A program made the translations under genes and the position numbers. A stretch of 21,158 nucleotides of DNA from JAQGMJ01 sp036271855 (GTDB lineage: Bacteria > Pseudomonadota > Gammaproteobacteria > Burkholderiales > JAEUOS01), in the NCBI GenBank assembly GCA_036271855.1, contig DATAZV010000095.1:1-21158 (forward strand). Reading direction: 5' to 3'. Below, piece after piece: positions 1 through 7,602 of the stretch. Numbering within the stretch: the first letter of the stretch is position 1; every line of letters starts with the position of its first letter. Below the pieces are notes generated by a model, which was given only the letters and a program-made list of their open reading frames with translations, was not told where the DNA came from and ran no database searches.

Positions 1-526
1 TGCCGGTGAGGCGGATGATTTCCAGCGCCCGGCCGACGCGCTGCGAGTCGCCGGGCGCCAGGCGCGCCGCGGTGACCGGGTCCAGTTCGGCGAGATCGGC
101 ATGCAGCGCCGGCCAGCCGCGCGCCGCGGCGTCGGCCTCGATTTCCTCACGCAAGGCCGGGTCGGCCTGCGGCAGATCATCCAGCCCTTCGCGCAGCGCC
201 TTAAAGTAAAGCATGGTGCCGCCGACGATGATCGGCCGTTTGCCGCGCGCGCGAATCTCGCCGACCAGGCGCAATGCATCGTCACGAAAGCGCGCGGCGG
301 AATAACTCTGCGTCGGGTCGATCACGTCGATCAGATGGTGCGTCACACCCTGGCGCTCGGTCATATCCGGCTTGGCGCTGCCGATGTCCATGCCGCGATA
401 CACCAGCGCCGAATCCATGCTGATGATCTCGCCATTGAACGTACGGGCGAGAGCGATCGACAGCCCGGTCTTGCCCGAGGCGGTCGGGCCGATCACGGCC
501 AGCACCGGAGCAGTGTCAGCGCGCAT
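1..526 (-). CDS. miaA: tRNA dimethylallyltransferase MiaA, 5' part (runs off window)
   Basis: MiaA transfers a dimethylallyl group to the N6 of A37 in tRNAs that read codons starting with U, in the cytoplasm. Reading from the ATG at 526 gives 175 codons before the window edge. The P-loop GPTASGKT is at residues 13-20. It is followed by the family motif DSALVYRGMDIGSAKP near residue 38, a THHLID stretch, and GGTMLYFKAL, all typical of the DMAPP-binding and tRNA-binding parts. The start lies 19 bases after the mutL stop and no strong Shine-Dalgarno is seen, so translation coupled to mutL is likely. The mutL-miaA order is the usual proteobacterial one. The C-terminal part is outside the window; the identification itself is secure. 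Confidence 0.96.
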   Translation of the reverse strand, partial: MRADTAPVLAVIGPTASGKTGLSIALARTFNGEIISMDSALVYRGMDIGSAKPDMTERQGVTHHLIDVIDPTQSYSAARFRDDALRLVGEIRARGKRPIIVGGTMLYFKALREGLDDLPQADPALREEIEADAAARGWPALHADLAELDPVTAARLAPGDSQRVGRALEIIRLTG

Positions 527-545
527 GCGTGAATCCGCCGGCGCC

Positions 546-2348
546 TCAGCGCCCACGCATGAACAGGCGGTCGAGGTCGGACATGGCGAACTGGTACCAG
601 GTGGGACGCCCGTGGTTGCACTGGCCGCTGCGCTCGGTTTCTTCCATCTGGCGCAACAAGGCATCCATCTCCGGCAAGGTCAGGCGCCGGTTGGCGCGCA
701 CGGCGGCGTGGCAGGCCATGGTGGAAAGAAGTTCGTCGCGATGTCGCGTCATCACTTCGCGGCTGCCGAATTCGCCCAGCTCACGCAGCACGTCGCGCGC
801 CAGCAGCTTGGCATCCGCATCGGCCAGCAGCGCCGGCACGGCGCGCACCGCCAGGCTGGTGGGGGAGAGCGGCACCACCTCGAAGCCCAGGGCTTGCAGG
901 GACTGCGCATGCTCCTCGGCCGCCTCGACCTCCGGGGCCTCGGCCGCGAAGGTGACCGGGATCAGCAGCGGCTGCGAGGCAATCGCCCGCGTGTCGAGAT
1001 CGTTCTTGAACGCCTCGTAAAGGATGCGTTCGTGCGCCGCATGCATGTCCACCAGCACCAGCCCGGCGTGGTTTTGCGCCAGGATGTAGATGCCGTGCAA
1101 TTGCGCCAGCGCCTGGCCCAGCGGTGATTCACGGTCCGGCATTTGCGCCGGCGCATAGGCGGCGGCCGCTTCGGCGGCGTACTGCGCCGCGCCGCTATAC
1201 GCAGCGGCGCCGGCGAAGCCGTAGTAAGCCGAGGGCGATTGCGCCAGTCCCAGGCCGCTTTGCTGCATGGGTGTGAAGGACGGCGCGCGCCAGCCGCCGT
1301 CGCCGTCCGGGCGGCGCCACAAATCTGTCGGCGTGAGGGCGGGCGCGGCATCCGGCACCGGCGTCTCGGCGGCACTACCGGCCAGCGAGGCGGCCACCGC
1401 GCGCATCACGTACTGGTGAATCGACTGGCTGTCGCGAAAGCGCACTTCGATTTTTGCCGGATGCACATTCACGTCCACGCCCTGCGGCGGCAGGTCGAGA
1501 AACAAGGCGTACGCCGGATGCCGCTCGCCATGCAGCACGTCCGCATAGGCGGCGCGCACCGCGTGCTGCAGCACCTTGTCGCGCACATAGCGGCCGTTGA
1601 CAAAAAAGTATTGCGACTCGCGCGACATCTTGGCCGCCGCCGGGTTGCCGGCCAGGCCCTGCACCGCCAGCGGCCCGGCGCCGGCTTCGACCCGGCGCGC
1701 GCCCTCGGCGAAATCCGCGCCCAGCACATTGTTGATCCGCGACACCGGGCTTTCGCGCTTGAAATGCAGGGTGACACGGCCATTGTGACTCAGCGTAAAT
1801 CCCAGGTCCGGGCGCGACAGGGCGATGCGCCGGAACACCTCCGCGCAATGCGCGTACTCGGTGGCTTCGCTTTTGAGGAATTTGCGCCGCGCCGGTACGT
1901 TGCCAAACAGGTCTTCGACATCGACCACCGTGCCGAGTCCCAAAGCGGCGGGGCGGGCCGATGATTCGCCGCCGGCAATCGCGCAAGCCTCGCTCGCATC
2001 ACGCGCACGGCTGGTCAGGGTCAAACGCGAAACCGAGGCGATGGAAGCCAGCGCCTCGCCGCGAAAACCGAGCGAAGCCACCTGCTCCAGTTCATCCAGG
2101 CTGGCGATCTTGCTGGTGGCGTGGCGCAGCAGGGCAAGGGGCATTTCCTCGCGTGCGATGCCGTGGCCATCGTCGGCCACGCGCATGCGCTTGACACCGC
2201 CGGCCTCGAGCTTGACGTCGATGGCCGCGGCGCCTGCGTCCAGCGCGTTTTCCATCAACTCCTTGAGCACCGAAGCCGGGCGCTCGACCACTTCGCCGGC
2301 GGCAATCTGGCTGATCAGGTTGTCCGGCAGGAGGGCGATGGCGCGCAT
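546..2348 (-). CDS. mutL: DNA mismatch repair protein MutL
   Basis: MutL couples mismatch recognition by MutS to strand cleavage. The 600-residue product has the GHKL ATPase domain: E30 and N34 in LKELMENALDAGA, DDGHGI at about 59-64, and LGFRGEAL near 93-100. A variable linker of about 330-410 is followed by the C-terminal dimerisation domain. That domain has DMHAAHERILYE (434-445), ACHAAVRAN (about 545-553) and CNHGRPT (about 577-583). These resemble the metal-dependent endonuclease motifs of MutL proteins from bacteria without MutH, with Met in place of the usual Gln of DQHA. I chose the ATG at 2348 because the family begins M-x-x-I-x-x-LPD; an in-frame GTG at 2375 would add nine unconserved residues. 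No Shine-Dalgarno precedes 2348, but a TATAAT ends six bases upstream. Confidence 0.97.
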   Translation of the reverse strand: MRAIALLPDNLISQIAAGEVVERPASVLKELMENALDAGAAAIDVKLEAGGVKRMRVADDGHGIAREEMPLALLRHATSKIASLDELEQVASLGFRGEALASIASVSRLTLTSRARDASEACAIAGGESSARPAALGLGTVVDVEDLFGNVPARRKFLKSEATEYAHCAEVFRRIALSRPDLGFTLSHNGRVTLHFKRESPVSRINNVLGADFAEGARRVEAGAGPLAVQGLAGNPAAAKMSRESQYFFVNGRYVRDKVLQHAVRAAYADVLHGERHPAYALFLDLPPQGVDVNVHPAKIEVRFRDSQSIHQYVMRAVAASLAGSAAETPVPDAAPALTPTDLWRRPDGDGGWRAPSFTPMQQSGLGLAQSPSAYYGFAGAAAYSGAAQYAAEAAAAYAPAQMPDRESPLGQALAQLHGIYILAQNHAGLVLVDMHAAHERILYEAFKNDLDTRAIASQPLLIPVTFAAEAPEVEAAEEHAQSLQALGFEVVPLSPTSLAVRAVPALLADADAKLLARDVLRELGEFGSREVMTRHRDELLSTMACHAAVRANRRLTLPEMDALLRQMEETERSGQCNHGRPTWYQFAMSDLDRLFMRGR

Positions 2349-2354
2349 GGGCGA

Positions 2355-2360
2355 ATTATA
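2355..2360 (-). promoter_or_regulatory. candidate -10 box for mutL
   Basis: A perfect TATAAT on the minus strand ends six bases before the mutL ATG at 2348. Transcription would begin at about the first base of the start codon, giving a leaderless mRNA. No good -35 box lies 16-18 bases upstream, so this is only a candidate. The location fits, because the neighbouring dedA gene is divergent and mutL therefore needs its own promoter in the 124-base gap. Confidence 0.35.
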
Positions 2361-2472
2361 CGGCGCTGTGGCCACCGGTCCGCTGCCTCTGCCGTCCTTC
2401 GGTGATCGATCGCCATGCCCCGGCCACGGCGTCGCCGTGTATCATGCGCGCACTTCAAACCGCCCCACGCTC

Positions 2473-3129
2473 ATGGACCTGCTGCTGCAATTCGTCGACC
2501 TGATCCTGCATCTGGACAAACACCTGGACCTGATGATCCGCCAGTACGGCACCACCATCTACGTCATCCTGTTCCTCATCGTCTTCGTCGAGACCGGCCT
2601 GGTGGTGATGCCCTTTTTGCCCGGCGACTCGCTGCTGTTCATCGCCGGCGCCTTCGCCGCCAGCGGCGCGCTGTCCCTGCCGCTGCTCATCGTGGTGCTG
2701 ATCGCCGCCGCCGTGCTGGGCAACACCAGCAACTACTGGATCGGCCGCAAGGTCGGCCCGCGCGTATTCCAGTGGGAGAACTCGCGCTTGTTCAACCGCA
2801 ACGCCTTCGACCGCGCGCATGCGTTCTACGAAAAGCACGGTGCTTCCACCATCGTCGCCACCCGCTTTTTGCCCTTCCTGCGCACCTTCTCGCCGTTTGT
2901 CGCCGGTGTCGCCGCCATGGGCCACGCCCGTTTCCAGCTCTATAACATCATCGGCGGCGTGCTCTGGGTCGCCAGCCTCACGGTTGCCGGCTACTGGTTC
3001 GGCAACATCCCCTGGATCAAGGACAACCTTACCCTGATCATCATTGCCCTGATCGTCGTCCCCGGCCTGCCGGCGCTGCTCGTCACCGTCAACGAATGGC
3101 GGGCAGCGCGCCGCCGCGCGGGCAAATAA
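2473..3129 (+). CDS. DedA-family inner-membrane protein
   Basis: DedA-family (SNARE-associated/VTT) proteins are inner-membrane proteins linked to lipid scrambling or flipping, envelope homeostasis and proton-motive-force balance. The 218-residue product matches family length. Hydrophobic spans appear near residues 28-45, 50-95, 140-175 and 185-205. Family signatures are visible: FVETGLVVMPFLPGDSLLF near 37-55 (re-entrant loop region), GNTSNYWIGRKVG, and FLPFLRTFSPFVAG near 135-148 with the conserved arginine. I chose the ATG at 2473 because the protein begins in family register there; the open frame continues upstream only as mutL antisense. There is no clear Shine-Dalgarno. It diverges from mutL and converges on the argD-like gene. 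The exact member and substrate are not known. Confidence 0.93.
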   Translation: MDLLLQFVDLILHLDKHLDLMIRQYGTTIYVILFLIVFVETGLVVMPFLPGDSLLFIAGAFAASGALSLPLLIVVLIAAAVLGNTSNYWIGRKVGPRVFQWENSRLFNRNAFDRAHAFYEKHGASTIVATRFLPFLRTFSPFVAGVAAMGHARFQLYNIIGGVLWVASLTVAGYWFGNIPWIKDNLTLIIIALIVVPGLPALLVTVNEWRAARRRAGK

Positions 3130-3130
3130 A

Positions 3131-3155
3131 AAGCCCGCCGCAAAGCGGCGGGCTT
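3131..3155 (-). terminator. Shared intrinsic terminator between dedA and the argD-like gene
   Basis: The arms at 3131-3141 and 3145-3155 form an 11-base-pair GC-rich stem with an AAA loop. On the minus strand the stem runs straight into a run of T (the A-run at 3128-3132), a good rho-independent terminator for the aminotransferase gene that stops at 3173. On the plus strand only TT follows, so it would be a weaker stop for dedA, whose stop codon is at 3127-3129. Confidence 0.88.
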
Positions 3156-3172
3156 GATGCAGAGCAGAGCCG

Positions 3173-4357
3173 TTAAGCCGCCTGCGCCGCCTTGATCGCC
3201 GCCTTCATGCCGGTGATCATCTGGTCGATCTCTTCCTTGGTCACGTTCAGCGCCGGCATGAAGCGCAGCAGCGCCGGACGCGGCGAGTTGAGCAGCAGGC
3301 CGTTGTCGCGCGCAATGTTTACCACCTTGCCGCCGATCTCGGTTTTCAGCTCCAGCGCGCGCAGCAGGCCGATGCCGCGCTCCGCGCCCAGCCCGAGTTC
3401 TTCCGAGGCGGCCGTCAGCTTCTGGCTCAGGTAGTCGCCCATCTTTTTCACGTGGTCGAGAAAGCCCGGCTTCAGCTCTTCATTGATCACTGCAAGGCCG
3501 ACCGCGCACATCAGCGGGTTGCCGTTGTAGGTGCCGCCCTGGTCGCCGTGCTGGAACACGCTCACCGCTTCCTTGGCCAGCAGCGCCGCCAGCGGCACGC
3601 CGCCGCCGATGCCCTTGCCCAGGGTCATGATGTCCGGCTCGACGCCGAAATGCTGGTAGCCGAACAGGGTACCCAGGCGTCCGAAGCCAGTCTGCACCTC
3701 GTCGCAGATCAGCAGCAGCTTGTTGTCGTCGCACAGCTTGCGCAACTGCTTCATGAACTCGGGCGTCGCCGGCAGCACGCCGCCTTCGCCCTGCACCGGC
3801 TCAAGCATCACCGCCACGGTCTTGTCGGTGATCAGCTTTTCCACCGAGGCCAGGTCGTTCAGGTCCGCCTTCGGGAAGCCCGGTACTTGCGGCGCGTAAA
3901 TCGTGTCCCAGCCTGGCTTGCCGGAGGCCGACATGGTGGCGATGGTGCGGCCGTGAAAGCTGTGGTCGAAGGTGATGATCTCGTAGGCGCCGCCCTTTTT
4001 CTTCTGCCCCCACTTGCGCGCCAGCTTGATCGCTCCCTCGTTCGCTTCCGCGCCGCTGTTGGCGAAAAACACGCGGTTGAACACCGAATTGTCGGTCAGC
4101 TTTTTCGCCAGGTCGATCATCGGCTGGTTGTAGAACGCCGGACTCGGGGTGATCAGCTTGGCCGACTGCACGTTCAGCGCATCGGCGATCACCTTGGGCG
4201 AATGGCCGAGCGAATTGACCGCCCAGCCCTGGACGAAGTCCAGGTACTTCTTGCCGCTGTCGTCGGTGAGCCAGGAGCCGTGGCCCTCGGTGAACACGAT
4301 TTCGGGCCGGGCGGTGATTTCCATCAGCGCGCCGACGGGTTGGTCCTTGAAGTTCAT
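3173..4357 (-). CDS. argD: Class III aminotransferase, acetylornithine aminotransferase-like
   Basis: This is a cytoplasmic PLP-dependent fold-type I transaminase, most like acetylornithine/succinyldiaminopimelate aminotransferases of arginine and lysine synthesis. In the 394-residue product SGAEANEGAIK (101-111) binds the PLP phosphate, HGRT lies near 135, and LEPVQGEGG starts near 185. ICDEVQTGFGR (217-227) supplies the aspartate that contacts the PLP ring nitrogen, and K248 in MTLGKGIGGG is the Schiff-base lysine. GGTYNGNPL follows. Start choice: AAGGAAG is six bases from the ATG at 4357 but directly abuts the in-frame ATG at 4363, so 4357 is favoured. It is monocistronic, without other arg genes nearby. 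It could also be a GABA- or ornithine-type class III enzyme, so the symbol is less sure than the family. Confidence 0.9.
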   Translation of the reverse strand: MNFKDQPVGALMEITARPEIVFTEGHGSWLTDDSGKKYLDFVQGWAVNSLGHSPKVIADALNVQSAKLITPSPAFYNQPMIDLAKKLTDNSVFNRVFFANSGAEANEGAIKLARKWGQKKKGGAYEIITFDHSFHGRTIATMSASGKPGWDTIYAPQVPGFPKADLNDLASVEKLITDKTVAVMLEPVQGEGGVLPATPEFMKQLRKLCDDNKLLLICDEVQTGFGRLGTLFGYQHFGVEPDIMTLGKGIGGGVPLAALLAKEAVSVFQHGDQGGTYNGNPLMCAVGLAVINEELKPGFLDHVKKMGDYLSQKLTAASEELGLGAERGIGLLRALELKTEIGGKVVNIARDNGLLLNSPRPALLRFMPALNVTKEEIDQMITGMKAAIKAAQAA

Positions 4358-4363
4358 GGTCAT

Positions 4364-4370
4364 CTTCCTT
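4364..4370 (-). promoter_or_regulatory. Ribosome binding site deciding the aminotransferase start
   Basis: AAGGAAG on the minus strand is six bases upstream of the ATG at 4357. The competing ATG at 4363 touches it with no spacer. This favours the shorter protein by two residues. Confidence 0.6.
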
Positions 4371-4416
4371 GATTCGCCTCGTTCTATTCAGGCGGGATGT
4401 TAAGCCAAAAACGGAA

Positions 4417-4442
4417 ATAAAAAAGCCGCGAGAGTCGCGGCT
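4417..4442 (-). terminator. Intrinsic terminator downstream of kup
   Basis: The minus-strand arms 4442-4435 and 4431-4424 make an eight-pair GC-rich stem with a three-base loop. It is followed by an unbroken run of T (A-run at 4419-4424). It lies about 155 bases beyond the kup stop and upstream of the aminotransferase start, so it separates the two minus-strand transcripts. The stretch 4443-4595 between it and the kup stop shows two short palindromes (4458-4472 and 4496-4506) but no gene. Confidence 0.88.
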
Positions 4443-4595
4443 GGTTCACCAAACTGTCACATGCAGCATGTGGCCGTTATCGTCGAGCGCGCGTCTCTCC
4501 TGGAGATACGCGGCGGCGTCGGGCGAGATTGGCAAGGGGGCAGCACATGCCGCGCATTTTGCGGGTCATCGGCGGCCTTGTCAACCGGGCCGGCA

Positions 4596-6494
4596 TCAGA
4601 TCTCCACCTGGGTGCCGAGTTCCACCACTCGGTTCGCCGGGATCTTGAAAAAATCGGTGGCGCGGGTGGCGTTTTTCACCATCCAGGCAAACAGGTGCTC
4701 GCGCCACAGGGCCATGCCGGGCAGGTCGGTGGGGATGATGGCGTCGCGCGACAGGAAGTAGGAGGTGAGCATCGGCTCGAACTCCAGGCCGATCTTGCCG
4801 CAACCGGTGAGCAGCGCCTCCGCATCCGGCTGTTCCAGGAAGCCGAGGTGCGCGATCACCCGGTAGCAGCCGAAGCCGAGATCGGAAAACTCGATGCGAT
4901 CCGCCATCGAAACCCGCGGCACTTCTTCCGTGCGAATGGTGAAAAACACCACCTGCTCGTGCAGCACCTTGTTGTGCTTCAGGTTGTGCAGCAGCGCATG
5001 CGGCACCGAGGTGGGATCGGAAGCCATGAACACCGCCGTACCCTCGACCCGGTGCGGCGGATAGCTCTCCATGCTGCGGATGAATTCCTCCAGCGGAAAG
5101 GCATTCGCCGCCGTGACGTCGCGCACGATCTCGCGGCCGCGCTTCCAGGTGATGAACAGCAGGTAGCAGGCGGAACCCGCCAGGATCGGAAACCAGCCGC
5201 CCTCGAAGATTTTCAGGCTGTTGGCCAGCACGAACACCAGGTCGATCGCCGCCAGCGGCGCGAACACCACTGCCGTCAGGCCCAGGCTCCAGCCCCAGGT
5301 GCGGCGCGCCACCACGCTGCACAAAATCGTCGTCACCACCATGGTCATCGCCACCGCGATGCCGTAGGCCGCCGCCAGGTTGTCCGAAGTCTTGAAGCCC
5401 AGCACCAGCACCACCACGAAAATGAACAGCACCCAGTTGATGAAGGGCACGTAGATCTGCCCGCGCTCGCTCTCGGAGGTGTGGGTGATTTTCATCCGCG
5501 GGCAATAGCCCAGCTGCACCGCCTGCGAGGTCAGCGAGTAGGCGCCGGAAATCACCGCCTGCGAGGCGATCACCGTCGCCGCCGCCGCCAGTACCACCAT
5601 CGGCAATTGCGCCCAGCCGGGAAAGCTCAGGTAAAACGGGTTGTCCACCGCCCCCGGGTTGGAAAGCACCAGTGCGCCCTGGCCGAAATAATTCAGCACC
5701 AGCGCCGGCAGCACCAGCGCGAACCACGCCTTGCGGATCGGCTTGACGCCGAAGTGCCCCATATCGGCGTACAGCGCCTCGCCGCCGGTCACCGCCAGGA
5801 ACACCGAGCCGAGGATGAAAAAGCCGAGCAGCGGATCACGCGCCAGGAAGGCCAGGCCATGCCAGGGATTGAGCGCGGCCAGCACTGCCGGGTTGCGCGC
5901 CATCTGCGAAATGCCCGCCACCGCCAGCACGCTGAACCACAGCAGCATCACCGGCCCGAACAGGCGGCCGATGTGCGCCGTACCCTGCTTTTGCAGCGCG
6001 AACAGGCCAAACAGCACGGCCAGGGTGATCGGAATCACGTAATGCCCGAAGGCCGGCAGGGACACCTTCAGGCCTTCCATGGCGGAGAGCACCGAGATCG
6101 CCGGGGTGATCACGCTATCGCCATAGAACATCGAAGCGCCCACCATGCCCAGCACCACCAGCGTGGAACGGCGCTTGGAGCGGTCCGGAAAGCCGCGTGC
6201 CGCCAGCGCCAGCAGCGCCAGGATGCCGCCTTCGCCCTGGTTGTCGGCGCGCATCACCAGCACCACGTACTTCAGCGACACCACCACCATCAGCGCCCAG
6301 AAGATCAGCGACAGCACGCCCAGCACCGCCTCCGGCGTCACCGTCAGGCCGTGGGCCGGGCTCAGGCATTCCTTGAAGGCATACAGCGGGCTGGTGCCGA
6401 TGTCGCCGAACACCACGCCCAGAGCGGCGAGCGTGAGGGCGGCGCGGCTGCCGGGATGGGCCGGCGCGCAGGCCGGGGCTGGAATGGAAGACAT
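4596..6494 (-). CDS. kup: Low-affinity potassium transporter Kup
   Basis: Kup is an inner-membrane K+/H+ symporter of the KUP/HAK/KT family. The 632-residue product matches the usual length of about 620-630. The first membrane segment carries the signature GVVFGDIGTSPLYAFKE (about 26-42). About twelve hydrophobic spans fill the first 430 residues, with FGHYVIPITL, GGEALYADMGHFG and YFGQGALVL as family stretches. The hydrophilic C-terminal third (from about residue 450) is the cytoplasmic domain, with GTAVFMASDP and LHNLKHNKVLHEQVVF. I chose the ATG at 6494 because the family N-terminus starts there; the open frame upstream encodes unconserved, repeat-derived residues. It is monocistronic, with a recognisable promoter at 6634-6662 and a terminator at 4417-4442. 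Confidence 0.96.
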   Translation of the reverse strand: MSSIPAPACAPAHPGSRAALTLAALGVVFGDIGTSPLYAFKECLSPAHGLTVTPEAVLGVLSLIFWALMVVVSLKYVVLVMRADNQGEGGILALLALAARGFPDRSKRRSTLVVLGMVGASMFYGDSVITPAISVLSAMEGLKVSLPAFGHYVIPITLAVLFGLFALQKQGTAHIGRLFGPVMLLWFSVLAVAGISQMARNPAVLAALNPWHGLAFLARDPLLGFFILGSVFLAVTGGEALYADMGHFGVKPIRKAWFALVLPALVLNYFGQGALVLSNPGAVDNPFYLSFPGWAQLPMVVLAAAATVIASQAVISGAYSLTSQAVQLGYCPRMKITHTSESERGQIYVPFINWVLFIFVVVLVLGFKTSDNLAAAYGIAVAMTMVVTTILCSVVARRTWGWSLGLTAVVFAPLAAIDLVFVLANSLKIFEGGWFPILAGSACYLLFITWKRGREIVRDVTAANAFPLEEFIRSMESYPPHRVEGTAVFMASDPTSVPHALLHNLKHNKVLHEQVVFFTIRTEEVPRVSMADRIEFSDLGFGCYRVIAHLGFLEQPDAEALLTGCGKIGLEFEPMLTSYFLSRDAIIPTDLPGMALWREHLFAWMVKNATRATDFFKIPANRVVELGTQVEI

Positions 6495-6520
6495 GGATCG
6501 TTTCTTCTGCCGTGCCGAAA

Positions 6521-6582
6521 GTGCGCTTCGTTTGCGGTGCGCTTCGTTTGCGGTGCGCTTCGTCGTGGTGCGCTCCGTTGCG
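6521..6582 (-). repeat. Four tandem 15-16 bp repeats in the kup leader
   Basis: Two identical 16-base copies (6521-6536 and 6537-6552, plus-strand unit GTGCGCTTCGTTTGCG) are followed by two degenerate 15-base copies (6553-6567 and 6568-6582). They lie between the predicted kup transcription start (about 6627) and the start codon at 6494, so they would be transcribed into the 5' leader. They could bind a protein, form RNA structure, or simply be a slippage product. Confidence 0.85.
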
Positions 6583-6633
6583 CGGATCTGCCGAGGCGTA
6601 CTTGCGGACGCGTGCCGATTCAATAGGTCGCGG

Positions 6634-6650
6634 ATTGTGCGCCGCACAAT
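6634..6650. promoter_or_regulatory. Perfect palindrome overlapping the kup promoter, candidate operator
   Basis: ATTGTGC at 6634-6640 and its exact reverse complement GCACAAT at 6644-6650 flank a three-base centre. The 17-base element covers the -10 box and most of the spacer of the predicted kup promoter, the classic place for a repressor to block RNA polymerase. The regulator is unknown. The kup to 6879 gap (6495-6878, 384 bases) also holds a 12-base palindrome at 6715-6726 and a nested hairpin at 6821-6860, but no gene. Confidence 0.5.
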
Positions 6651-6662
6651 AAGCGCTGTCAA
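6634..6662 (-). promoter_or_regulatory. Predicted sigma70-type promoter of kup
   Basis: On the minus strand a perfect -35 TTGACA (6662-6657) is followed after exactly 17 bases by CACAAT (6639-6634), which matches four of six -10 consensus bases. Transcription would start near 6627, leaving a leader of about 130 bases before kup. The palindrome 6634-6650 overlaps the -10 and most of the spacer. Confidence 0.65.
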
Positions 6663-6820
6663 GCAGGTCCATTAAAAATCGGTCGAGACTCTGGCGCAGT
6701 GTAGGACGCAAATTGCGCACGTGCGCCCGCCTTTGGGGCGTCGCGAGGGAGAAATAAAAAAACATCCCGAGGGCGCCGCGGCTGCCTGTAAGAAATGCGC
6801 CGACAAAAAGTTAGTGCAAT

Positions 6821-6860
6821 GACGGACAGTCAACGTCGGAAGCCGACTTTATTCTCCGTC
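6821..6860 (+). promoter_or_regulatory. Nested hairpin in the leader of the 6879 gene
   Basis: GACGGA (6821-6826) pairs with TCCGTC (6855-6860), enclosing a second stem GTCGG (6835-6839) / CCGAC (6843-6847) with an AAG loop followed by TTTATT. It ends ten bases before the Shine-Dalgarno GGAGGA of the 6879 gene. It could be a weak attenuator or leader structure; there is no direct evidence of function. Confidence 0.3.
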
Positions 6861-6878
6861 CAACTGATCGGAGGATGT

Positions 6879-7556
6879 ATGAATTCTGGCCCGGCACAGC
6901 GCAAGTCACTCACATCCGCGAATTTTTTTCGCGCCGATTGGACCTATCGCCGCCTGCCCGCGGGCGACGCCATGCTGGCCGCCGGGCGCGGCATGTCGCC
7001 GGCGTTTTTCGCCCTGCTGGGTCTGATCGAGCCGGAACAACCGGCCTCGTTCGGCGAACTCGGCCAGAGCCTGGCCTGGCTGCATGCCGACGATCTCGAA
7101 CTCTGGCTGGCCGAACTCTGCCGCATGGGCCTGATCGAGCCCGGCAGCGACGCCCCCGCGGCCGCGCCGCGCCGGCCCGAACCGGCGGCGGTGCGTCCGC
7201 AATTCCGTGCCGATCTGCAGTTCGAGGCCCCGCCGCAGAGCCCGCCCGCCATTGCGCCGGTCCCCCAGGCCGATGACCTCGATTTCAGCCACATGGGCGC
7301 GATCGAGCCCCGCAACGAGGCCCCCGCGGCCGCGCAGTGCCGCGCGGTGCCGGCGGTGGCGCGTCCGCAGTTCCGTCCCGAGTTTCAGTTCGAGATTCCG
7401 GCGCAAAGCCCGCGCGCCGTTGCGCCGGCCGCGCCGGCCGATGACTTCGGCAAGGACTGGAAACAGGTCAGCCTGGACTCGCTCTATGTCGAGTTGCTGG
7501 CCATTTGCGACGAACTGCAGGCACGCGAACAGCAGCCCGCGGCGCTGGCTGCCTGA
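6879..7556 (+). CDS. Unknown protein with an internal 56-residue duplication
   Basis: I do not recognise this 225-residue protein. Residues about 15-88 look like a small helical domain, possibly winged-helix-like, ending in CRMGLIEP. Two tandem 56-residue units follow, 83-138 and 139-194. They are identical at 31 of 56 positions by hand alignment and share IEP, APAAA, RPQFR and QFE blocks separated by Pro/Ala-rich linker. The tail (195-225) is a short acidic helix, DSLYVELLAICDELQ. No signal peptide or membrane segment is visible, so it is probably cytoplasmic. Start choice: GGAGGA sits just before the ATG at 6879 (a slightly short spacer). In-frame ATGs further upstream, such as 6819, lack a ribosome site. 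It is followed after 46 bases by another unknown gene, probably in the same transcript. Confidence 0.75.
   Translation: MNSGPAQRKSLTSANFFRADWTYRRLPAGDAMLAAGRGMSPAFFALLGLIEPEQPASFGELGQSLAWLHADDLELWLAELCRMGLIEPGSDAPAAAPRRPEPAAVRPQFRADLQFEAPPQSPPAIAPVPQADDLDFSHMGAIEPRNEAPAAAQCRAVPAVARPQFRPEFQFEIPAQSPRAVAPAAPADDFGKDWKQVSLDSLYVELLAICDELQAREQQPAALAA
7125..7460 (+). repeat. 168-bp in-frame tandem duplication inside the 6879 gene
   Basis: Copy one is 7125-7292 and copy two is 7293-7460, each starting at an ATGGGC. The copies keep frame and length exactly (56 codons each) and have diverged at protein level to 31/56 identity. This looks like an old tandem duplication under selection for length rather than a recent slippage event. 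Confidence 0.8.
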
Positions 7557-7602
7557 ACTTCCATTGCTTGCCCAGCTGTTTCACCCACCCGGAGAATCGT
7601 CC

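Noticed and set aside
2440..2445. TATCAT as a -10 box for dedA
   Set aside because: No -35 match at proper spacing and the TG is not at the extended -10 position; too weak to list.
4461..6626. 721-codon plus-strand open frame antisense to kup
   Set aside because: His/Arg/Gln-rich shadow of kup with no domain or start signal; kup on the minus strand has all family motifs.
6715..6726. 12-bp palindrome GCGCACGTGCGC
   Set aside because: Short GC-rich palindromes are common by chance in such DNA and this one is not placed on a recognisable promoter.
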